Source: Neopestalotiopsis rosae
Lineage: Eukaryota; Ascomycota; Sordariomycetes; Amphisphaeriales; Sporocadaceae
NCBI GenBank assembly: GCA_023078685.1
Contig: JALGAS010000001.1
Span: 62,001 to 126,000, forward strand
Direction: 5' to 3'
Length of the DNA: 64,000 nucleotides
In this document: positions 1-10,936 of the stretch, one piece after another
Layout of the letters: each line of letters starts with the position of its first letter
Position numbering within the stretch: the stretch's first letter is position 1
Notes under the pieces: model-generated
What the model was told of the DNA's origin: nothing
The model's database searches: none
Seen by the model: only the letters and a program-made list of their open reading frames with translations
Position numbers and translations under genes: made by a program

Positions 1-3000
1 CTCGCGATGGTGAAGTATCAGCGAACATGCGGAAAAGGATTTGTATGTAGGTCGCGGCTGAACCGCTTTCTTGTTTCAAGAGGTTTGGTGGCTGCTTCAT
101 GAAGCCCTCGCGCCAGAGTCGCATGCGCAATTCCTTATCATTGTTGAAACGGCGGGCAAACATGAATGACTTCTTGAGCAATGCCATGAGCCGCAAGAGT
201 TCCATGCTAGGAATTTGCTTGTAGACGTCGTCATTGGAGAATAGCTCGTTCACAGTCTCAATCATGAGAAGCTGCAGCACACACCGGGATATAATGCGGT
301 TGAAGAACCGACGTCGCGCAGCTGTCACAACAACAGGCTGTTGCTGCAGATTCGACGAGGGTTTGTAGTCTTCCAGCGGAGTCTGTCCGGGCAAATTAGT
401 GGGTGTCTTGAGTGCGTCCTCATCGGGAGGATTCGACGGCACCGTGATAGTCGTTGAATCTGATCCAGAGGGCATGCCATTTTTGTCTTCGCCATTTATT
501 TCGAGAGACTTCTCGTCGCTCTCGGTCGGTGTGAGTGGGACCTCGAAACCCAGACCATTTGGCGGCGGTGACAAGGTTGATGGTGTATTGATGGTCGTAG
601 CCGAGAAGAGCTGGTAGGCTGTGGTCCTCTCGAAAAGTTCGCAGAACGCCCCCACAATCTTGGCCCAGTGCTCTTCATTGAATTTGGTGACGTTCTGCAG
701 AATAAGCTGTTGCAGGCAGTTGCTTCCTATCCTCGCAATGGTGTCATTTTCTTGGCATATACATAGTGCCAATAACTCCAAGAAGCGATCAAGCATATAT
801 TCGAGTGAGTCGAAGTAGTGAGTAAAAAGCACAATCATGTTCCGCAGTGCCTGTATCATGGTGGTTGATAACCACACTGAGAGATCCTCAGTATTCAGGG
901 CATTGGACAGCTCAGGTCTCGACCTGAGTACCATAAAGATGGGATATAGCTGTTGGCGCCAAAGTATGTCCCAAAAGTCTGGTGGAAAGTCGCCGCCATA
1001 CTTCAATAGTGCTTCGAAGAAATAGTTCAAAGCGTTTGAACGTACTTCCAAGTCCTCACCTGTCATCAGGACATCATGGAATGCGAAGAGGACAGGGAAC
1101 CAGAAGCCTTCCTCCACGGAGGTTCCGCTTTGTTTTCTGGAGAGCACATCTGCCGACTTTGATCCACTAGCATCCGAGGCAGCGTTCTGACTGTACTTTT
1201 CAGATAAAGGACACTCGGGTGCTTTCAACATGCGAGGGATGATCGACTTGAGCGTCTCCATGGCCTGGAGACTCTTCTTTTGGAATTTGATGTTCTTGGA
1301 GAACTCGGTCAAACAGACAATCAGGTCGGTAAAAGCTCCTTGAGAAATGACAACACCGAACCTTGTCCTGTAAATCAGGGAGACATTTTCGAAAGCCAAA
1401 GTCACGATGGACTCGTGTGGGTCTCTTGCAGCAACCGTAAACACTCCAAACATGGTTCTCCAGCCGGATCGGATGTTCTCGCCACGCGCTTGAATCATCT
1501 GAATCAGACAACGGAGTGCCATGTCCTTGACCGAGATGTTGTTGGAGTTGGAGATGACGTGCTCAAATGGCTTCAAGAAATCCTTTTGAAACTTGAAACC
1601 AGGCAATTCTTCAATTTCCATAAAGCGCATGGAAAGCTGTCGCAACGAGTCGAGGGCGAAGAAGACAATTGCAGGGTTGTTATGGCATCCTACTCGGTTG
1701 AAGTGTTCTCCCAGGACGGCCCAAATGCTAGTCCATTCAAATCGGACTCGGGTCATGTTGTAGTAACTGATTTCGACAACCTTTTGCAGACTGTAAGTGC
1801 GGGGAGAATCGTTCGATCCGGACACCTTAATCTCATCCCAACTGACTTCGGTGAGAGCTTTGGCAAAATGCACGATTGCTTCACCGTTCAAGTTGGCAGT
1901 ATTGCTGAAAATTCGATCAATGCCCTTGATCACCTCCTCGGACCTGCTTTCCAAAGCGATCTCTGACGAAACTCCTTTGGGCGCAGTGTTTGCCCGGTTG
2001 CGACGCTTGGTAGAGGCTGTCGATTTCCTCGAATCGTTGGTATTTGTTCTCTCAAGTGGGACGAAACGTGCTTTCGAAACATCAGGAATAGCACCTTCAT
2101 CGACGCCCCCAGAAATGAGCTGCAGTCTGTCAAGCTGGCTAATGCAGAGGAGTACATCCTTCCATGACTCGCGCAAGAAGTTGCCCTCCGTTTGACCCAA
2201 ATCCAAAATGACCCTCAGAGCTTCCACATTCTTTGCCAGTATCTCTTGAGGATTGTTAAGGTTGGTGGCATTCTTCACGGCGGACATGAAGGCTTCACGC
2301 GGAGTTGACAAATCAAATAGACAAGCAATTTTGATCGCCTGCTTCATGCCTTCCAAGCACAGGCGATTAACCTCCAAGTTGTGCGCTTTCTGCATTTGAT
2401 TTGCCAAGGCCGAGAACACAGACATCCAAATTACATCGAACATAGGGCCAACGTGACGGAACGAGGTGGCTGGGATAAACTTGATCCCGGCTTTTGCGGC
2501 GCTGCGGCGCTGGTTCTTGAAGAGAGTCTTGAAGAGCTGTTCGGACCGCAGCGCGATCTCCTCGGATTGCTGCACATAGGCTTCTCTCTGCAAGTCACGG
2601 CCGACATTTGACAAAGCTTGGCCAAGTCCAGCAGCAAAACCACTGGAGGCAGCAGGCAATGTCCCAGCCATGGCAGCCGCTTCTCGCTCACTCTTCAAGA
2701 CGATCTCGTTGTTGGCAATCTCGTCGTAGATGGCATTCAAGTAATCCTCCGGCAGATCAGCATTGTCATTGATACCCCTGTTGTTCTTGATGAAGTCCTC
2801 TTTCGTCATGCGTTTCTTGATCTGAGCACTGTGTAGATCAGTGTTGAGCAGAATGACAGAGTATGCCAAGACATAAGCTGTGTCGGCATTGGCGAATGCA
2901 TTCGGATTGCCCATAACGTATCGATTGGCGAATTTCAGCATGAAACGATCGATCTTTTGGGCTTCTCCAGGGAGTCGGAATGATTGTAGGAACTGTCGAA

Positions 3001-5252
3001 GAGCATCGACAAAACGTCGCTTGGCGAATTCCATTGAATCGACGAATGCGTGCATGATCTCGATATTCTTAGGATCACCCTCGCCGAGATACTCACCAAT
3101 CTGAGCCTTGTCAAGCTGTTCATGTGCCAAAAGGAATCTAGCAATATCTTCAGGACTGTCGCTGGGAATGAAGCCTTCCTGCAAGAAAACCTTGATACCT
3201 CTCTTGGGCTTCTCGTTGAACAAGCGGATTGCTTTTGACATGGCTGTTTTTCTTGCCTTTTCCTTCTCTAGCTGAGCCGGATCATCCTCGATGATCGGGG
3301 TGGAAGGGGGCAAGGGTGTTTCCATACGGGAAGCACTATCACTGTTCGATGGATCTATCGACTCGCGGATATCGTCGGTTGAGGCTCTATTTTCTCCATT
3401 GCTTGCTCCATTGTCGATATCAGGGCGGCCAACCATAGACCAGTTCACCAGCGACCGCAATGCATCGACCAAAGAGTCAAGGGCAGCTCTCTTGATCGAG
3501 TACTCTTTGGGTATTTCTGACTCAGATTCCGTGGGAGGAACAATATGCACAACTGTCAAAGCCGGAGGCAACATGCCTTTTAGCTGCCATTCAGCACCGG
3601 CGTTCTGGCTCGCGTGAGAGCTTTTCTCTTCGTACAGCTGCTCTTGCGCCGGGGTCACCGTGACTGGAGCTGTGGCGAACTTTGAAAGGTCTTCAATGAC
3701 TGTTTGGAAGATGTTGTTAACCACTGTCCTGTCGCAATCATAATTGAGATAGAGCTCCACAAGTCCTCTAGGGTCGCCACAAAGACGATTGAGAATGCCG
3801 ATGAAATAGAGCTTCTGGTTCAGTGGAGCACTTTTCCTAGCTAGCAGAGCGAGATATATCTCATTTAAGAAGACTTCGATCTCTTTCTGTAAGGGTTGGT
3901 GTCAGTGAGGGCCCAACGCTGAGGGGTTTTACGATTATTCTTACCTTGAATGGAGCTCGCATGAATTTGAGCATTAACCAGAAAATCTCACAACAGACCT
4001 CGAAGACGCGGTCAACAGAGCTGGCTCCGTTTCGTGTGATACTCAAGCAGAGGTAATATTTGATGGCTTGCAGGAAGTTGGTCGAGTCACTGGTCTTAGT
4101 GTTGGTGATGGTACATAATGGAGATGTGAAGACGTGGATGTGGTTGTTGAGAAGCGTCCTGATCAAATGAAGTGAAATGAGTTTTGAACGCATTGGTTGG
4201 CCTCGCAGGTCATATAATTGGTCTGGAGGGAGAATCTTGGTTGAAAGATTGCAAAAGGAACGGAAGACCAGGTAGGCATCTCTGATGTATACCTCGTCTT
4301 CGGCATCCAGGGATTCGGTCGTGTCCTCTGGTGTGTTTTCGCCATCTGTCTGCTCGGAAATGCTTTTCGCAGCTTTCCTAGCCTTGATCTGAGAGACCAT
4401 GGTGGGCCCATCTCCAAGATTCGAATCATCGAAACTCTTCCTGTGTTCTAGATCTTTCAGGGTAAGCTTCCCGGCGCCGTCATCTTCGTTGGGAGCTTCG
4501 GACGGAGCAGTTTCGGAATCCTGTTCCAGCGTTGAGACATCTTCTTGTTCATCATCGTCGTCAATGGCAGCGGAAATGGTGTGCTCATCACCTTCAGCTG
4601 CACCGTTTGCAGCTTCTTGAGCTTCAAAGGTGACATTGCTGGAACTGTTCTTCAGTTTGGTCAAGTTCAACCGCGCCTCCTTCATGTGCAATCTGCCCTT
4701 GACCCGCTCAAAGACCATGCCGACCATTTGTGTAAGGGTGCCCTGGGCGGCTTGCTGTGTGTCTGTGCTCCTTGACAAGAGGAAGACATTGTAGACCTGC
4801 CGCACAGCCTTGAGGAGGCCGGCACCGTGAACAACGATTTTATCATTGAGCACAGCAGCCAGGAGGGCCTGTACAATATGCCGTTGGACTTCTACAACGG
4901 TAGTCTCGCCCTGAAAGCAATCGCATATAGTGTCGATGGCGCGGTCGATTAGGGGTGCTCGTTCGGTGCCGTCCTCGTTGGTTGCGCCTGCGCTAGGGGG
5001 CGTGGAGAAATAGGACGAGGAGATGAGCTTGCCAATGCAATCGAGAGCGAGCGTGATAAGTGTGGTGCTGCCAGTCTTTGTGGCAAGCTGTAGAGGTGCA
5101 AAGACGACATCGGGATCGGTGAGTTGGGCTTGGCCGGGCTTGACTGCCTGGATTGCCTTCTCGGTCAGCTCGAGCAGCTGCTTATTGCGCTGGGCGTCCT
5201 TGGAGGCATGGATGGCCTCGAGGGAGGACGCGACAAAACCGAGGGAGCTCAT
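1..5252 (-). CDS. sec7: Sec7 family Arf guanine nucleotide exchange factor (3' end cut by the window edge)
   Basis: Large guanine nucleotide exchange factor that activates Arf GTPases at the trans-Golgi. The first exon (5252-3945) encodes about 436 residues of the N-terminal dimerisation region; one 58-base intron lies at 3887-3944, and the second exon stays open to base 1. About 1730 residues are visible, close to the roughly 1800-1900 of fungal Sec7, so little is missing. The HUS box with LYLNYDCD lies near residue 480. The Sec7 domain starts near residue 650 with FNEKPKRGIKVFLQEG, followed by IGEYLGEGD, which carries the glutamate finger, and the second conserved motif FRLPGEAQKIDRFM. HDS repeats follow. 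The start at 5252 gives MSSLGFVASSLEAI. An acidic, low-complexity stretch lies between residues 210 and 300. Assignment is firm. Confidence 0.93.
3887..3944 (-). other. Intron in sec7
   Basis: On the minus strand the exon ends TTCAAG, followed by GTAAGA; the intron ends CTTACAG before AAAGAGATC. Joining gives APFK-EIEVFLNEIYLALLAR, which is continuous with Sec7 proteins. Confidence 0.9.
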
Positions 5253-6856
5253 CGTGGCCGCGGACGGAAGCAGGCCATTGGTATGCTGCTGGAAAAAGGG
5301 AAGAGGTTGCCGTCGCTGGCCGTTTTGAGGTTGGTAGTGTCGTGGCAGTTCGGTCCCTGAATAATGTATGTACGGATAGCTGGGTTAGGTGAGCGTTGCG
5401 TATGTATGCGGTCTCTACGGAGCTCTGCTTTCAAAGTACCACGTTGGCATGTGTAGGGTGGGTCCGAGTATTGATCTTCAGCGCGCACTCTCGTAAAATC
5501 GAGGTACATGCATACATTGCCTTCCAGATACGAGAATGTGGTGAGAATCGCTCACTTGATCTGTGACAACACAAGCCAATATTTTGGTCTTCTTCATCAA
5601 TTACCCGGCGTATACTCTGCACATTTACTGCATTGGCATTGTGAAGGTTGGCCTTGCAGCTTGAGAGAGAATACATGTAGTCTGGCATGTACCTCCGGTT
5701 CCAATGGCACCAACCAAGGAGCCATGTACCTGGGTACCTTCTCAGGGACAGCACTGCGACTCATCACATAGGAGTACATATGGCTTACGTTTTAAAGCTC
5801 CCAGCTAACGAAAGCCCGAAGAGCGCGTCCATCCTTTTTAAGGCTACAGCTTATTTCCCTGCCGATATCGTTAACTTCCAGACTGCCGCCACGGCTCCAA
5901 CGGCGTGTAGGACTTGGAAAGGAGAACATAACAACATTTGCACTCTCGCGACCCGGAACAAAAGGAGCAATTGAATAAATACCAAATTGGGAAGTGCATC
6001 TACCATGGTAAGGTAAGTATAGTCCATGGCCGGATGCAAGCGAGTTCCACAATCACTTATTATAGCCATGACCATTCAGGCGTACGTACCTTGTTCTGGC
6101 GTGTCTGATAAGCATGTAAGGTAAACTGTCCCGTTGTGGTGACACGCAGGGAAGATGAACCCCGATGGCTTCGGGCTTACTCAACAACCAACAACTGCAT
6201 TTGTACCGCCGAGCCAGTGGCCGTCTTCCTCTCCTGATTTATGAGCGAAAATTCTTCATACTATGCGTCAATATGTTCCGATATTGAATATAGTATCGTC
6301 AGACTTTCCTGCCACGATAGATAGGTTTGCCATTAATAAAACATGCATTTTGGGATTGTTGTTGATAATTTTTTTGCGGATACAATTCAGCATCTCAAGT
6401 TTCCGGGGTCCCTGCTACACCAATCAGCGCCCGATCGCGGATTGCTTGGGGGGGTCGATGCTGGGAAGCTCTAAGCCCGAGGCGGCATAGCGCCGGTGTA
6501 TCTCTCGAAAGGCCCCGTAGCAAAGCTTCGGAGCTTCCCAACAACGACCAGCGAAAAATTCCCAGCCAGCAATTCAATTGGCTTTGGGCCTACGAAAATA
6601 TCTCGCTGTAAGCTCGTCGATTCTCCCCATTATCGTCAACCTTCCTCCCTCTCCCATCTTCATTCTCTTGCCAGCAGCGGGCGCTTTTCTTCTTCGTCGC
6701 TCAGTAGATCAATACCTACTCATAACGCACGCGGGCCTTATCAACGAGTCGATTGTTGGGCAAATCTCTCCTTACTAATTGACGACGCCGCCCTCCCGGA
6801 CGCGAGATATATTTTTTCTTTATCCTCCCGCCGCCACAGCAACCCCCCTGCCCATC
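5253..6856. other. Divergent intergenic region between sec7 and the PDH E2 gene
   Basis: 1.6 kb with no supported gene. It holds both promoters. The last 250 bases before 6857 are pyrimidine-rich, as is usual for strongly expressed fungal genes. Short open frames here have no recognisable content. Confidence 0.6.
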
Positions 6857-8277
6857 ATGTTCAGCGCCGTCCTGAGAAGGCAGGCCCTTTCGGCCTCCAG
6901 AGTCACCATCTCTCCTCAGTTGGCAAGATGGTACGCCTCTTTCCCGCCGCACACTGTTGTCAAGATGCCCGCTCTATCGCCGACCATGACTTCGGGAAAC
7001 ATTGGTACTTGGCAGAAGAAGGCCGGAGACGCCATTGCGCCCGGTGATGTCCTGGTCGAGATCGAGACCGACAAGGCCCAGATGGACTTTGAGTTCCAAG
7101 AGGAGGGTGTTATTGCAAAGCTCCTGAAGGAGAGTGGTGAGAAGGATGTGCCCGTCGGCAGCGTATGTTATCATTCGAGATATTGTGTCGTATTTGGTGC
7201 ATCTTGTTCTGACTTGTTTGACAGCCTATCGCCGTTCTGATCGAGGAGGGAGGCGATGTCTCCGCATTCGAGGGCTTCAGCGCCGCCGACGCCGGTGGTG
7301 ATGCCGCCAAGCCTGCCCCCAAGGAAGAGAAGAAGTCGGAGTCGTCCGAGTCCTCGTCCGCACCCACACCCGCCCCCGAGCCCGAGCAATACGGCTCTTC
7401 TGGCCAGAGACTGCAGACTGCCCTCGAGCGTGAGCCCAACGTGTCTATCGCTGCTCAGAGACTTGCCAAGGAGAAGGGTGTTGCTCTGTCCGGCCTCAAG
7501 GGCTCTGGTCCCGGAGGCAAGATCACCGAGGAGGACGTCAAGAAGGCTGCCGGTTCTGCCCCGGCCGCCGCCGCCGCCGGGGCTTCGTACCAGGACATTC
7601 CCCTGACCAACATGCGCAAGACCATTGCCAAGCGCCTGCAGGAGTCTACCCAGAACAACCCCCACTTCTTTGTCACCAGCAAGGTCTCCGTTAGCAAGCT
7701 CCTGAAGCTGCGCCAGGCCCTGAACAGCTCTGCCGATGGCAAGTACAAGCTGTCGGTCAACGACTTCCTCATCAAGGCCATTGGTGTGGCCTCCAAGAAG
7801 GTCCCCGCCGCCAACTCCTCGTGGCAGGGTGACTCCATCCGCCAGTACGACAACGTTGACGTTTCCGTTGCCGTGGCCACTCCCAACGGTCTCATCACTC
7901 CCATCGTCACTGGTGTCGAGGGTCGTGGACTCGAGTCCATCTCCAACAAGGTCAAGGAGCTGGCCAAGCGTGCCCGTGATGGCAAGCTCAAGCCCGAGGA
8001 GTACCAGGGTGGTACCATCTCCATCTCCAACATGGGTATGAACGACTCGGTCGACAACTTCACAGCCGTCATCAACCCGCCGCAAGCTGCTATCCTTGCT
8101 GTCGGTACTACCAGAAAGGTTGCCATTCCCTCCGAGGACGGCACCTCTATTGAGTGGGATGACCAAATAACCGTCACTGCCAGCTTCGACCACAAGGTTG
8201 TTGACGGTGCTGTTGGTGCTGAATGGACAAAGGCTCTCAAGCAGGTGATTGAGAACCCGCTGGAGCTGCTGCTGTAG
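6857..8277 (+). CDS. lat1: Dihydrolipoyllysine acetyltransferase, E2 of the mitochondrial pyruvate dehydrogenase complex
   Basis: Transfers the acetyl group from lipoyl-lysine to coenzyme A in the pyruvate dehydrogenase complex of the mitochondrial matrix. Two exons (6857-7162, 7225-8277) joined in phase give 452 residues, the usual size for fungal E2. Residues 1-26 form an Arg/Ser-rich mitochondrial presequence ([15 protein letters not shown]). The lipoyl domain follows, with the lipoylated lysine K73 in [12 protein letters not shown] Pro/Ala/Glu-rich linker leads to the peripheral subunit-binding domain ([20 protein letters not shown]), an Ala-rich linker, and the catalytic domain ending in [11 protein letters not shown], which has the HxxxDG active-site motif. 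I chose the ATG at 6857 because the presequence starts there. Codon use is strongly GC-ending, typical of high expression. Confidence 0.97.
7163..7224 (+). other. Intron in the PDH E2 gene
   Basis: GTATGT donor after GGCAGC and TTTGACAG acceptor; 62 bases, phase 0. Joining gives [15 protein letters not shown], the expected end of the lipoyl domain. Confidence 0.93.
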
Positions 8278-9042
8278 GAAGGTAAAATAGGAAGGCAGTG
8301 TACTACTAGGGTAACTTTTTCATCAGGCGTTGCGGCGTACTGACGTATAATAAGTATAGAATTGTACGGAATGAATTCAACCAAAGCCCCTATGTATGCC
8401 AGCTTGCTTGCTTGTTTCAAAATGTGTAAAAGGATAGAATGGTTAAATATTAGCATGATGAATAAATTTTAGATACCAACAACACTTCATATATTCACCA
8501 TTCCAGATGAGGGCGCCAAGTGCATGGATTGCTCTGTAATTAATCCACCGTGCAAGGTCCAGATTTTTGTACAACACCTGCCTTCAGTAGATGTTGTAGC
8601 ACTCAATCGCAACTAGCAACAGTCCACATCACGAAATCACCAGGTGAGCGACTCGATTGTTTTTGTCACTTCGCACGTGCGCTTTTCTTTTCCTCTCAAA
8701 TGTGCAGGTGAAACACTCATTATCAAAGGCCTCCTCTAGAAAGACTGCGAAAGTGGATACGCACTATACGCAAATATGAACTTGCTCCAAATTGCTAGCA
8801 TGGTAAATATTTAAAGGTCATTGATGATCGTACCTGCTTCTGTTTAACATGAATTGATCTGCGAGGTAGTTGGCATTGAATCCCCGGCGTCCGTCCCATT
8901 GGCTCGATTGAGTCCAGAACGTCTGCACCTCGGCAGAAGCAAAACCAGGACGACCGCTGCTGGAACCTCCCAACTTCTCCCCAACTCCTGAATATTTCAA
9001 ATCATGTAAAAAGTCCTGATACTTAATCATCATAATCCAAAG
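8278..9042. other. Intergenic region, 0.77 kb
   Basis: 3' flank of the PDH E2 gene and promoter of the thioesterase gene. No gene, repeat or RNA recognised. Confidence 0.5.
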
Positions 9043-9666
9043 ATGATCTCCAGACAGCAGTACAATCTAAATGAGCACCTGTCCCATTTCCTCGCCATCC
9101 CCTGGTGCGCCAAGCACCTACAGGTACCGGGGACCGAGGTGATACTGCCGCCAGGCCGTACCCTCTCAGACCAAGGCGGGGGAGTGCAAGTGCAAGAGGA
9201 GGAGCTCTGGGCTACAACGCTCAACACGCCAGAGACGTTCCCGGCTTTTGTTGCCTTCTACCGTCGACCCGCTGCCGCCGAGAAGAAACCCTCCGCGACA
9301 GCAGCAGCAGCAGCGGTCGTCGATAGAGTCGAGGGGTTGGCCGCCGCGGGCCGCGGCGTCGCGGGGTTCCCGGCCATGATGCACGGCGGCATCGTGGCGA
9401 CGCTCCTCGACGGCATGGCCGGGCTGGTCCCCGGGGTCAACCAGCAGCTCGGCGCGTTTCCCGACACGCGGTTCGTGACGGGGTACCTGAACACGACGTA
9501 CCGCCGACCCGTCCCGGTCCCGGGCGTCCTGAGGCTGACGGCCGCTCTGGTCCGGCACGAGGGCCGTAAGCTCTTTGTGGAGGCTGCCATTCGGGATGAT
9601 CAAGATGTGGTCTTGGCAAAAGCAGATGTATTGTTTATAGAAACCAAGAACGGATCGAAAATATAG
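9043..9666 (+). CDS. Hotdog-fold thioesterase (4HBT/PaaI type)
   Basis: A 207-residue single-exon protein. The hotdog core runs from about residue 105 to 205. The motif HGGIVATLLDGMAGL at residues 114-128 is the central helix of PaaI-like acyl-CoA thioesterases, with the aspartate typical of this family's active site. It is followed by FVTGYLNTTYRRPVPVPGVL and LFVEAAIRDDQDVVLAKADVLFIE, the strand pattern of the family. An Ala/Lys-rich insert (about residues 77-92) separates the N-terminal segment from the core. Family knowledge suggests hydrolysis of an acyl-CoA or similar thioester; the substrate cannot be told. No targeting signal is obvious. It converges with the SR-rich gene to its right. 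Confidence 0.85.
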   Translation: MISRQQYNLNEHLSHFLAIPWCAKHLQVPGTEVILPPGRTLSDQGGGVQVQEEELWATTLNTPETFPAFVAFYRRPAAAEKKPSATAAAAAVVDRVEGLAAAGRGVAGFPAMMHGGIVATLLDGMAGLVPGVNQQLGAFPDTRFVTGYLNTTYRRPVPVPGVLRLTAALVRHEGRKLFVEAAIRDDQDVVLAKADVLFIETKNGSKI

Positions 9667-10003
9667 GGTTTTATCCCGTCAATAGATGGCAGTGTTGTGC
9701 ATCAAGATTTCTGGTTGGATGAGTACTGATTGTTAATGCAGAAATCATTGAAAGTATATTACTGAAAGCAGATTGTTGATTCATATGACCTTCTATTTGC
9801 AAAGACTGATAGTCTACCTGGAATCTGCGCATATAGGAACCAAAATGTGTTATACAATAGTCATGAACCAAATTCAGCCATGCCGTGTGCCCTGCAGGAG
9901 TTGGCCGGGTACGATTATGAAAGTCGTTACCTCCTCTGCTTTCCGGATGGTTTTGCTCCTTGTTTGTTCGCTGAACTGATTCCTCATAATAGTCGTGTAT
10001 CAT
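9667..10003. other. Convergent 3' intergenic region
   Basis: Between the stop codons of the thioesterase (plus) and the SR-rich gene (minus). No gene seen. Confidence 0.5.
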
Positions 10004-10936
10004 TTATCGATAATTGTCATTCCGCCCCGTGTATATAATTCGATCGCTGCGCCGAGAGTCGACAGGCTCGTCAAACGAATATCTCCTCGGCCGTGCATCT
10101 GCGGCCGTGTAACGTTGGGCACTCTGGTAGTCCGAGTCCCGCTCGTCGCGCGATTGCGCAGGTAACCGCCTGTCGGCATAGACGGTACGGTTGTCTTCGA
10201 CAAACTGCGCACGCCTTGCATCTCCCGACCGGCTCCCACTGACCTGGCTTGCGGTGCTCATCCTCTCGACCTGGGTCCGGCTGGCGGTAGGGCGCCGCAC
10301 GTATATGACCTCGTCGAGTTCGGGAGTACCGCGCCTTCTCGGTGGCGGGCCCTCGATCCCCAGAACTCCGTCTCTGGGAATCCCGTGCGTGCTGCGTGGC
10401 CGTTCATGGTCGCGACCTCCCCGCCGAGCATTGGCTGGTGGCGGTAACCGATCGTCTGCCCTGCGCGACGGGCCACCGTAATAGCCACCACCCCCGTCAC
10501 GTTCCAATTCTTTCTTTTTCTTTTCCTTCTTGATTTCCTTTTCCAGCTCCCAGTCTTCTTTGTCGCCGTACGTTACGCCCTTTGGCCAAAACTTATGGGT
10601 GGCGTAAGTGGCAGCTGCCACGGATCCCAGGAAGACCAGGGACGTCTTGAGGCCGCTCGTCGTGGTTGTCTTATCCTTTAGTTGATCTTTCAGCTGCGAC
10701 TTCCTACTCTTATCGCTTCTTGATGGCGAGCCGCTAGATGATCTCGAAGAGAAAGAATCACGCCGCCTTGCGCGGGACGATCGCGGCCTAGATCGCGATG
10801 GTGACCGAGAGATGGACGAACGGCGGCCCATCCGCGAGCGAGATGGAGACCGAGAGTATGTTGGAGATGGAGATCGAGAATAGCCGCCTACAAATGAGGC
10901 GGGCGAGTTCCCGCGAGAATAATGATTTCGCTCCAT
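10004..10936 (-). CDS. SR-repeat protein with a single membrane segment, function unknown
   Basis: A 310-residue intronless protein. Residues 20-80 are a dense Arg/Ser/Pro region (repeated SRSPSRSR), like the RS domains of splicing factors. A hydrophobic stretch TSLVFLGSVAAATYATHKFW at about 98-117 could cross a membrane once. It is followed by a highly charged helix (EKEIKKEKKKKELERD) and an Arg/Gly/Pro-rich tail with RRYSFDEPV. There is no RNA-recognition motif, so this is not an ordinary SR splicing factor. I do not recognise a named family; related hypothetical proteins are common in filamentous ascomycetes. Low complexity makes function prediction unsafe. Confidence 0.7.
   Translation of the reverse strand: MERNHYSRGNSPASFVGGYSRSPSPTYSRSPSRSRMGRRSSISRSPSRSRPRSSRARRRDSFSSRSSSGSPSRSDKSRKSQLKDQLKDKTTTTSGLKTSLVFLGSVAAATYATHKFWPKGVTYGDKEDWELEKEIKKEKKKKELERDGGGGYYGGPSRRADDRLPPPANARRGGRDHERPRSTHGIPRDGVLGIEGPPPRRRGTPELDEVIYVRRPTASRTQVERMSTASQVSGSRSGDARRAQFVEDNRTVYADRRLPAQSRDERDSDYQSAQRYTAADARPRRYSFDEPVDSRRSDRIIYTGRNDNYR

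Noticed and set aside
7171..8193. 340-codon minus-strand frame opposite the PDH E2 gene (and a second at 7455-8456)
   Set aside because: Leu/Gly/Asp-rich antisense shadows of a certain gene with strong codon bias.
10004..10936. SR splicing factor reading of the RS-rich gene
   Set aside because: No RNA-recognition motif, and a hydrophobic segment lies where one would be expected.
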